Translations under genes and position numbers: made by a program
The notes under the pieces: generated by a model
Told to the model about the DNA's origin: nothing
The model's database searches: none
The model's input: the letters and a program-made list of their open reading frames with translations, nothing else
Shown here: piece by piece, positions 55,358 through 64,000 of the stretch
Numbering within the stretch: the stretch's first letter is position 1
Layout: every line of letters starts with the position of its first letter
Assembly (NCBI GenBank): GCA_029718625.1
Contig: CM056389.1
Location: forward strand, 23,469,381-23,533,380
Direction of reading: 5' to 3'
Length of the DNA: 64,000 bases
Source of the DNA: Synaphobranchus kaupii
Taxonomy: Eukaryota > Chordata > Actinopteri > Anguilliformes > Synaphobranchidae

Positions 55358-55570
55358 GGGTTAGTATAATGGTTAAGGAACTGGCCTTGTAACCTAAATT
55401 AGTACAGTGCAGTTGTACCCTTGAGCAAGGTACTTAACCTGCATTTCTTCAGTATATATCCAGCTGTATAAATGGACACTATGTAAAAGAAATGTAAAAA
55501 ATCTTTTTAAAAGCTGTGTTAGTCACTCAGGATAAGAATGTATGCTAAATGCCCAGAATGTAACGTAATG
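55358..55570 (+). mobile_element. tRNA-derived SINE, fourth copy, box B deleted
   Basis: The head TTAGTATAATGGTTAAGGAA and the core TTGTACCCTTGAGCAAGGTA are present, and the tail ends GCTAAATGCCCAGAATGTAA. The box B region seen in the other copies is missing, so this copy would not be transcribed by RNA polymerase III. Confidence 0.85.
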
Positions 55571-57389
55571 TTCTGTTCCAGTCAGAACAATGTGAAATTT
55601 AAATTTAAATGAAGGAAGAAAGAAGGGGGGGAAATATTAATTTATTAATATTTGGTGGGTGAAGACATGCACATGGTGCAATTGGTTTAATGGGATTACT
55701 TAATGGGCCCTTGATCATAAAAAGGTCAAATGTAACATATAATACGTTGTTTCAGCTGGAGATGCTTATAACGGAAGACATGCGTGTGATAGGAAATAAG
55801 ATTCCTTGATGATGCAACTTACAGGAGGATCAACAAATATCCAGAGGTGCCATTATCAACACACTTCATTAGCAAAAATGGTGTTGTGACTAATAAACAT
55901 TAATTGGCTTGTGGATTGCCCGAGTCTCTGCAGGTTAATTACGACCTCACACTGTTAGTTTGACGTTCTTTTAAAAAACAACACACAATGGAGCTTGTTA
56001 ATAACAAACCCACTCCCCATCTCCCAGCTGACTGAGGCAGACACGCTGGTGACCTCCTCAGACATTAAATTACTATTGTTAGTGTACCTAACAGACATAA
56101 TTATCTTGCGTCATTTCCAATGTTTTTTTCCCTCCCTTTTTGACAGGGCCATTAATTCAGTAAATGAGGCAAATCCCATTTTCAAAAGTGCAACAGCTGT
56201 GCTTAACATACAGAATTCAAAGCTTCAAAGCTTATGTTCTCCCTTACAGAAATTGAATATGTGACAATATATCAGGTATATTTGGCTTTTTTGGAAATAG
56301 TGATTGATATATTTCACAGCCAATACATTTTGGATAATATGTAATTGTTATATTTTCATTAAGTAAGCAAGCCTGTCCTTTTGCTAATATTTCTTCACAT
56401 TGTTTATTTGCATTAATTATACGGGAACACCTGACCCCGCCAATCCTTCAACTAAAGTGGAAAGTTTTCAAACAAAAGGTTTGAGAAAGTCTAATGAGAC
56501 GTCTTCATCAGAGATCAGAAATCTCTCTGACATTGTCATCAAATCCCAATGGCAACCCATAATTAGCCTGCAGTGAACCCGCAAAGCTGAAGTCAGATTT
56601 AACACAGCCAATCAAACGAGGAATAAGACAATGGCTGCATAAACCATCACACCAAATGTGTGATATAAAATAAATATAACGTAATAAAATAAATATACCA
56701 TAATAAAATAAATATAACATAATAAAATAAATATACCATAATAAATGTACCAAACAATATTTTGAAATATGAACCACAAGGATTTTGAATCAAGGAGTGC
56801 ATTATACATTCACATCAAACTTTATATGCTTGTATACATTTGTATAGTATCCCCATAGAAGTTATGTACAGATATTGCACATCCTGACTAAATAAAACTT
56901 GACTTATAATGTTAAAAGATTAGCAGATTAATTGTTAGTTTTGGCCCTATGTAAGCATGAGCGTGGAATTAGATTAATGTTTTGGGGGAAAGTGTGATGC
57001 TATGGAGGACTATAAATAAATGAATAAATAACTAACTGAATAAATACTTACTAAATGCATAAATAAATAAAGGTGCATGCAAATAATAATAAAAAAGATA
57101 CATGGAAATAAATAATAATTATTAAAAAATAAAGTGATTTAAAAAAATATTAAATGACCAAAGAAAAAGAAAAAGTTTATATATATATAAACCATACATA
57201 CAATATTGCATGGTTCGTACATAGAGAGTTTTGTTTTAGTTTTAAAAGTAACTTTAATTTTTATTTTTATTTCAGTTAACTAAAATGTTTTCAGTTTTAG
57301 TTTCACTTTCAGTTAACTAGAATAAGCTTGCATGGGCTAAAGAAAAATAAGGATTTGAAAACGCGGAAGGGCGAAACTTTAAAGACACC
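55571..57389. other. Gene-free AT-rich stretch; tandem repeat at 56666-56745
   Basis: The repeat ATAAAATAAATATAACATA/ATAAAATAAATATACCATA alternates four to five times at 56666-56745. A second AAAT-rich tract lies at 57010-57140 and a TA run at 57178-57190. The ORFs 55995-56264 and 56508-56777 lack any family signature. No LTR precedes the retroviral region that follows. Confidence 0.5.
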
Positions 57390-59189
57390 TCTCTCCTGCA
57401 TGAGTGAATTATTTCAAACAGACTATGAGAAGACTATGAAAAAATGGGAAAAGTGGACAAGAGGTGGTCCCTTGGTATGGCCTAAGGAAGGCACTTTTGG
57501 GCTTTAATACCTGCAATCAGTGGAAACAATTTTGTGTAGTAAGGAGAGTAAGAGCCGGAAAGGAAAGTTGCGAACTTACAGAGCACATCTAAATCAATGG
57601 AAAAATGAGTCTTTCAGACTGAGAGCGACTGTGGAGACGTAGGAGGGGCACCAGCTGAAAGTGAACCCCCAGCCAGCAGCATCAGAGAGACCACCAAAGG
57701 ATGGCGACCGGCGAATGGAGCTACAGGCCTGTATCCCCTATTGAACAGCACTGGGGAACAAGAAGATTTGAGCCAGGGGCCTGAGACTACTGTGAGGATG
57801 AGGCCAGAGTTGGTGAAAGTCAAAGGGACCTTGGATGTACAAGGGAATTTGGAAACCATTTTTAATAAGATCAAAAGGTACAGCAGTATGCCCAGAGGAA
57901 GGAGAATCAGAGACAGCCCAGACTGACAGCCGAGGAAACAAGGGAACTTCTGAAAATAGCACACCATGCCCACACCTCCACACACTTCATGGCAGGCCAG
58001 AGAACCCTGGGTAATGACAAGATGCAAGAAAGAAACAGTCAAATCGCCGAGGGCACATCGTGAATCTGAAGAGAGCAGCAAGCTAGGATGTGCCACTGGA
58101 TATCAACAGGCAATGGAAGAAGTAGAGGATGTGATGAGAAGAGACCCAAGGAGAGGAGAATATGACATCAAAGGGAAAGTGAAACTAAGGTCAACTGCCC
58201 TTCCCAGAGATGAATCAAGCTCCTCTGATAGTGAAGAATCAGATGAAAGGAAGAAAAAGAAAGTGACAAAGGAAATTCTGAAACAAACCTTAAAGGAGGT
58301 GAAAAAAGCAGAACAAGCATTCCTGTGCGAAGGAGGGTACTCACAGCAACGAGTTCAAGAATTGAAGCAGGTCTACGATATTAGTAGTGATATCCAGAAC
58401 AGTGCCAGCAAAATCCTCAGGAAGAGCGGCAGAAGAAGGAGAGCACCTGATCGATACAATCCAGGGGAAGAAGGAGACGAAGAGGATGAAGAAACCTTCC
58501 TGGCCCCATTGCAAGTCCTACCCCAACCAGGGAGACAACAGCCACTCAGTAAGTACACCCCATGGTCATCAGTGGACCTGGAGAACATGGTCAAGGATTT
58601 ACCAAAAATAACAGAGGGAGCAGGACCATGGATAGCGAAGGTAGAGATGAAGACGACTCACCTGCCCCTGTGCATGGGAGATGTTAAGCAGCTACTAGTA
58701 AGATATGTGGGGCACCAGGTCACTGAAATAATGGACCTAGCAGGCCTGAAAGGAATTATGGACACTCACAAGATGGACGGGGAAGCATTCAGCAGGCACA
58801 GACCATCCATCGAATGGGCTGGACCAAATTTCCAAAGGCCGTTGTTCCCATGGACGAACCAGGGCCAGTGGCAGCAGAAAGACTGCTGGAAATGTGGAAA
58901 GATAGGACACTGGGCCAGGAACCATCAGAGAGGAAGAGGAAGGGGAGGATTCCAATCAAGAGGCAGCATGAACCAAGGAGCAAACCCTGAGTGGTGGCCA
59001 TCGTCATCGTACCCCGCCAATGCCATCATATCAAGGACCCGAGAACCAGATAGCAATGACCCCACAGCAAAACATGTATGGGCAGCAGCAGGAGGGATGG
59101 CAGCCACAGCAGCCACAGCAGACACAACAGCCACAACAACAATGGGGATTGAGTCCCCAACAGAATCCCCTTCAATAGGGATGCCTTGA
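57390..59189 (+). pseudogene. Endogenous retrovirus gag, degraded
   Basis: This is the structural gene of an old retrovirus. Its beginning (57396 to about 57965) can be read only with several stops. The longest open part (57966-59189) has a lysine/glutamate-rich segment (SDERKKKKVTKE), a conserved-looking capsid stretch (KYTPWSSVDLENMVKDLPKI) and one zinc knuckle CWKCGKIGHWARNH near 58884. The last knuckle position is His where the family normally has Cys. A glycine/arginine-rich tail (GRGRGG) follows. The frame ends at 59189, with no intact link to protease. The lack of an upstream LTR shows 5' truncation. Confidence 0.75.
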
Positions 59190-59279
59190 GAATCCTACAC
59201 CCCTAGGAGCAGAGGGAGAGTGTGAAACAAAGGAAATGCTATCTATAACATCCAGCTGTGCCACAAATTAACCACGAAT

Positions 59280-60894
59280 TGATATTCTCATAAGAGGGAA
59301 AACATGCAACTTTTTAATAGATACAGGGGGCAACAGTACACTTATCAGAGACTGCCTCAAGGATATGTAGAATCCCCTAGCCTATTCAATAAAATGGTCA
59401 GAAATGACCTAGCGGACTTTGCGCCACAAGGGGGAAGCACTCTCATCCAGTACGTGGATGACCTTCTCCTATGCAGCCCAAGTATGACCGCATGAAAAGA
59501 GGACAGTAAGAAACTGTTACAAGAACTGACACTAAAAGGCCACAAAGTATCCAAGTCAAAGTTACAGTTTTGTCAAGAACAAGTGCAATACCTGGGTCAT
59601 ACTCTTAAGGAAGGGAGCAAAAGTATTTCAGCAGAATGAATTGAAGCAATTACGAAGATGCCCAGACCGAGAACGGTGAAAGAAATGCAGAGATTCCTAG
59701 GAATGATGGGGTACTGCAGGCAGTGGATTTGTGACTATGTGGAAATGGCACGGCCACTAAGAGATATGTGCCTAAATAAAGCAGGAAGACACCAAATTGA
59801 ATGGCTCCCAGGGACAGAATCAGCTTTCACTGGACTTAAGCAAGCATTACAAACAGCTCCAACTCTGGGACTCCCAGACTACAACAAACAGTTCCACCTG
59901 TTCTGTGCAGAAAAAGGGGGGTTTGCCACAGCAGTACTGACCCAAAAATAGCAAGAAAGATACAAACCCATTGCCTATTACAGTACGAGACTAGATGCCG
60001 TAAAAAGAGGACTCCAGAGAAAACGCTGGCAGCAGCCGCCTTTGCAGTAGAGAAGGCAAGCAACGCCAATAACGGTAGGGGCATGAAGTTACCCTGTATG
60101 TGTCACATGCAGTAGTAGCACTACTCAGTAGAGGGAAAACGTCCCTAACTCATCGGAGAGTATCAGGATATGAGATCCTACTCACACAGCCAGGATTGAC
60201 CATTATCAGATGCAAAGCTGTGAACCCAGCGGAATTAATAATGACCCCAGAAGAAGGCCAACCACATGAATGTGAAAGAATGGTGGAAGCAGAAGCAAGA
60301 GCAAGAGCAAGAGAAGACCTACACCAAGAACCACTGGTGGCTCCGGACCACATGTTCCTTGTGGACGGTTCATCATCCTTTGATCCCCACACAGGAAAAA
60401 GGAGAGCCGGATATGCTGTAGTACGACAAGAAGGGCCATGGACATATCAAACGATCGAAGAATCAGCTCTAAGCCCAGGGACAAGTGCCTAACAAGCAGA
60501 ACTGGTAGCCCTAGCAAGAGTCTGTAGAAGGGGTACAGGACACACCGTTAATATCTACTGTGACTCAGCTTGTGGGGTATATAGTACACATTTTGGGGAA
60601 TATGTGCAAGACGAGGGTTTCTCACTGCAGGGGGGAAACCGTATAAAAAACATTTTTGAGGTAAAAGAACTGTTGGAGGTCATGAAACAACCCGCAAAAA
60701 TTATAATTATAAAGTGCGGAGCACATACAGGCGGAACAGACCCTGTGTCAGCAGGAAACGATTATGCAGATAAAGCTGCTAAACTAGCAGCAGAGGAGTT
60801 GGAGTACTGGCCCTACAGCAGATCAACAGGTGTTTCTGAATGTAGAAACACAAGAGGCTTCTACAATGTCAGAAAAGGTGGAATGGGAAAATAG
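59280..60894 (+). pseudogene. Endogenous retrovirus protease/reverse transcriptase/RNase H fragments
   Basis: A protease start with DTGG lies at about 59320 and is followed within a few codons by reverse-transcriptase sequence (LPQGYVESPSLFNKMV), so the rest of protease and the first half of the polymerase are deleted. The polymerase active site YVDD is at 59451-59462. Connection and thumb-like sequence (FLGMMGYCRQWI) follows to 59951, with in-frame stops near 59494 and 59638 and another at 59949. RNase H begins near 60350 (FLVDGSSSFDP), is broken by a stop at about 60490, and continues with AELVALARVC and YCDSACGVY. The YVDD box and RNase H style fit a gamma/epsilon-like fish retrovirus. The copy is inactive. 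Confidence 0.8.
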
Positions 60895-61385
60895 AGGATG
60901 TGGGTTAGATAAGTCTACAGGAATATGGCGGCAATGTACAGGGAAAGCAGGGAAAGCAGGGAAAGCAATCGCACCAAGCGCAGTAATAGAGGTCATTTGC
61001 AGAGCTGCCCATGGTGTTGGCCACTCTGCAAGGGGGGAGATGATGAGAGAAATACAGAAACATTGGTTTATACTAGCATGATATCAAGATGCAAAATTTG
61101 TCAGGAAGTAAACATAAAGAAAGGGATACCGACTACACCAGGCTCTATGCCACCACCGGAGGGTCCATTTACCCATTTGGTAATGGACTATGTAGATATG
61201 ATCGATCGTGCGGAAGGCAAAAGATATTGACGAGTAATCATTGATATATTTTCAAGATGGGTAGAAGCATTCCCCACTGCGCATGCGGATTCTAAAACTG
61301 TAGCTAAAACCTTGGCAAGATAAATTTTCCCCAGATTCGGGGTCTGTCAGACCCTGAGCAGCGACAATGGTTCTAAAAACTAAAT
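60895..61385 (+). pseudogene. Endogenous retrovirus integrase fragment
   Basis: The zinc-binding part can be traced (HGVGHSARGEMM, then CKICQE in another frame), followed by the first catalytic Asp (VMDYVDM, near 61185) and the second (SSDNGS, near 61362). A stop sits near 61228 and another near 61321, and the third catalytic residue (Glu) is not found because the frame ends near 61385. Integrase joins viral DNA to the host chromosome. This one could not work. Confidence 0.75.
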
Positions 61386-62014
61386 TACAGAAAATATGTA
61401 GGCAAACAGGGATGAGATGAGTACAAGGTCTACCATTAGCACTCATGGCCATGATAAATAGTCAGAATAGATTTATCCATTTGACACCCCATGATCACAC
61501 ATATTACATACACTGACTACATGAAGAAAAGAACAACTCAAAGGGGACATAATAAAGCCCCAACTGACTAAAGGCCCTTAGGATAGATAAAACAGACACA
61601 TAAATAGAGGAAAAGGGCGAAGAAGGTAGGAGACGCCTGAGTGAAGTGCTAGTAACCTCTCCTCAGGCTTCTCAGAATATGGGCTCCTAAGAAGAGGAAG
61701 AAGACATGACAAGTATAATCCAATTCTTTTTATATAACCTTTGTATAATTATAGCGAATCAAAATTAGATGATCATTAAAAATCATTAAATACAGTAGCT
61801 TTTTTATTAACTTTTTGATATTTTTGATATTTACTTTTTGATAGATCCTCTGTTAATTAGAGGAAGTATTAACTTAGTTAAATTATGCATGCATGAAACT
61901 AATCAACTAAAAATGTTTATTTTTATCATACAATTGAAATGTCATAACATAACCCCACCACCAGGTGAAGTATCAACAAGAGAGTGTGAGACCGAATGGT
62001 CTCAAAGGGGGGAA
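61386..62014 (+). other. Region between integrase and 3' LTR of the retrovirus
   Basis: No envelope gene can be recognised in these 630 bp. There are only short frames and an AT-rich part (61780-61920). Just before the LTR, CTCAAAGGGGGGAA (62001-62014) is a good polypurine tract. Either env was deleted or it has decayed beyond recognition. Confidence 0.6.
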
Positions 62015-62727
62015 TGTGGAAGTAAGCTGTTTTGTGAAACTGTTCTGTAGGCCCAAGAAAGCCTCATAAGAAAACTTTTATAAATAATTAAATAATACAG
62101 TCAAGATCTAGTGGAAAAGTACTGAGATGGGGGGTTGTAAGAGGGTGCAGGATAGTTCTCTGTCAGCAAGGACGAGGGCATCTAGCACACCAGTCAAAAC
62201 AGGAATGTTTTCCTCCTGTGTTCCATAACTAAGCTGATAAGATAGATCATGCTGACCGAACAGGTGGGAAAATAATAAAAAATAAGGGAAATTAAGGAAA
62301 ATTTCATGGTCTGATTAAAACTAAAGGAGGAGAGGTCACAAACAATGTTATTTGATAGATCATGAGTGCCCCCAAGCGCATAGGGTAAGAACAGGTCATA
62401 TAACATATTTATTTTTTGCCTAATTTGTTATTGGATAAAATAAGATATTATGAAAGGGTGTTACCACATATTATTGGAGTATTAGTAACGTAAAGGAGGA
62501 GTTATGATATTATATAAGCTAATGTTTGTTTTTGTTCGGGGAACTCCTAATCCTCTGCATAGGTTTAAGGTTTTCCCATGTTGAATCAACGTTTAAATAT
62601 TTAATAAAAGATTAAATTTAATAGAAGACTCTGCTATTTCCTTCATCTTTATCTTGAGAATTCTTCCACTCGAAAACCCATCTCAAATTGAACTTAATGA
62701 GGAGGGAGTATAGGACTTCCCTCCACA
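62015..62727 (+). mobile_element. 3' LTR of the endogenous retrovirus
   Basis: The 713-bp LTR begins TGTGGAAG directly after the polypurine tract and ends CTTCCCTCCACA, so the termini are short inverted repeats. A TATA-like ATTATATAAGC lies near 62508 and an AATAAA at 62601, in the right order for promoter and polyadenylation signals. No second copy of this LTR exists in the window. Confidence 0.85.
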
Positions 62728-62827
62728 ATTAATAAAAGTGCCAAATGATTAATATAACACAAAAGCCTATAAATACATGTTACTGTGTATATGTGCTGTA
62801 AACCTGTTTGAAAGGGATATCACCCAG
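62728..62827. other. Short AT-rich spacer
   Basis: About 100 bp separates the retroviral LTR from the next LINE. Nothing is recognised in it. Confidence 0.5.
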
Positions 62828-64000
62828 ATATTTTTCAATCTCTCTGGGAACCATCAGCTTATCGTGGTGGAGAGGTTTGTGTGTACCTATGAACCTGGGA
62901 GCTGTGTTGTCTGGAACCTTGTGTTCCTGGTAGGGACTCCCATGGCCAATTGGTCTCAGGCGAGGGGCCAGACTAAGAATGGTTCAAGAAAACCCCATGG
63001 AACCCCATCAACATAGAATTTATGTGACCCTGCCCAGAGGAAGCCCGGGGTCCCCTTCTGGAGCCAGGCCCAGAAGGAAGACCCGTCAGTGAGCGCCTGG
63101 TGGCCGGGCATGCCACGGAGCCCAGCCGGGCACAGCCCAAAGAAGCAACGTGGCCAACATCACAACTTCTTCATCCCGCGGGTCCACCACCTACGGGAAG
63201 AACCACTGGGGTCGGGTGCGCTGCCAGACAGGTGGCAGTGAAGGTAGAGGGTCTCGATGGACCAGACCCGGGCGGCAGAGGCTGGCTTTGGGGACGTGGA
63301 ACGTCACCTCTCTGGGGGGGAAGGAGCCGGAGCTTGTGCGGGAGGTGGAGCGTGACCAGTTGGATCTGGTGGGGCTTACCTCTACGCACAGCCTTGGCTC
63401 TGGAACCTTACTCCTGGATAGGGGTTGGACTCTATTCTTCTCCGGAGTTGCCGCTACGTTGGAGTTCACCCCGGTGGGCAAGAGGGGTCGCCTCCCTACA
63501 CCTAAAGGTTATGGGGGGGGGAAACTCTGACTGTTGCACCGAACAGCAGTTCAGAGTATTCAGCCTTCTTGGAGACCGTGAATGGAGTCCTGCATGGGGC
63601 TCCTGTAGGGGACTCCATAGTCCTGCTGGGCGAATTCAACGCGCACGTGGGCAATGATGGAGACACTTGGAGGGGCATGATTGGGAGGAACGGCCTCCCA
63701 GATCTGAACTCGAGCGGTGGTTTGTTATTGGACTTCTGTGCTAGTCATGGATTGGCCATAACAAACACCATGTTCGAACATAAGGTTGCTCATAAGTATA
63801 CATGGTACCAGAGCACCCTAGTCAGAAGGTCGATGATTGATTTTGTTATCGTATTATCGGATCTGAGGCCGTATGTATTGGACACTTGGGTGAAGAGAGG
63901 GGCAGAGCTGTCAATTGATCACCATCTGGTGGTGAGTTGGGTCGGGTGGGGGAAGCCTCTGGACAGACCTGGTAAGCCCAAACGTGTAGTGAAAAGAGAG
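62828..64000 (+). pseudogene. 5' part of an APE-type LINE (endonuclease domain), leaves the window
   Basis: The start carries the conserved GGGAACCATCAGCTTATCGT and GTGGTGGAGAGGTTTGTGTG segment found at the 5' end of a common fish LINE. The endonuclease reads LGTWNVTSLGGKEPELVREV from 63289, then LDLVGLTSTHSLGSGT and WTLFFSGVA. A deletion after GVA and a frameshift near 63520 break the chain. It resumes with [12 protein letters not shown] (about 63627), SMIDFVIV and [13 protein letters not shown] (about 63906). The catalytic GDFN is GEFN here. The endonuclease nicks chromosomal DNA for insertion. The clade is not assigned. Overlapping frames at 63100-63657 are shadows. Confidence 0.8.

Noticed and set aside
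61386..62014. Envelope gene of the retrovirus
   Set aside because: Only short frames without signal peptide, fusion or transmembrane pattern could be read.

Overview
This window is vertebrate nuclear DNA, most likely from a teleost fish. It carries two intact single-coding-exon olfactory receptor genes set in a dense bed of fish-type transposons: L2-like and other APE-type LINEs, tRNA-derived SINEs, Sushi-like Ty3/gypsy elements, Tc1/mariner elements including a Sleeping Beauty-like copy, piggyBac derivatives and one decayed retrovirus. The SINE tails repeat TGTAA after a V-SINE/L2-type 3' end. That is the tail described for UnaL2/UnaSINE1 of eels, so an elopomorph such as an eel is my best guess, but it is only an inference. 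No bacterial features, operons or CRISPR arrays are present.

Layout. 1-4056: minus-strand Sushi-like gypsy gag with its 5' LTR, a complex inverted/tandem repeat, and a second LTR of the same family. 4490-4996: Tc1-like MITE. 5488-7483: plus-strand LINE with a broken ORF1 and an internally deleted ORF2. 9080-12690: fragments related to olfactory-receptor flanks, a large inverted repeat split by a 1.7 kb LTR and a SINE, and a two-copy tandem repeat. 13856-14343: near-perfect 488-bp palindrome. 14424-18890: minus-strand L2-type LINE with an uninterrupted 1045-codon ORF and duplicated 5' monomers.

19232-25280 and 41785-49757 are two copies of one segmental duplication. Each holds, on the minus strand, an olfactory receptor with an upstream non-coding exon. 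On the plus strand each holds a broken PHD-like zinc-finger fragment and a decayed gypsy element. A third, inverted remnant of the receptor's 3' flank lies at 27719-27860 plus 29309-29465, split by other insertions. Between the copies are a Sleeping Beauty-like Tc1 (26283-27716), a duplicated LTR-like unit (27863-29308), a LINE (29466-31464), a 3.2-kb TTAA-flanked piggyBac derivative (33512-36723) and a duplicated LTR-plus-leader unit (40295-41704). A solo LTR with a clean TTTGT target duplication (41996-42819) entered copy 2 after the duplication.

49758-51034: truncated minus-strand gypsy with LTR, polypurine tract and RNase H. About 51040-53499 and 54188-54400: further piggyBac-family pieces. 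57390-62727: degraded endogenous retrovirus with one 3' LTR. 62828-64000: 5' part of another APE-type LINE that leaves the window.

The two receptors are the only genes that look functional for the host. The L2 ORF is the only transposon protein that looks intact. Everything else is decayed mobile DNA. I see no sign of a new multi-gene system. The most interesting material is the diversification of the receptor pair, its shared 5' exon, and the unusual palindromic and exon-only transposon derivatives.
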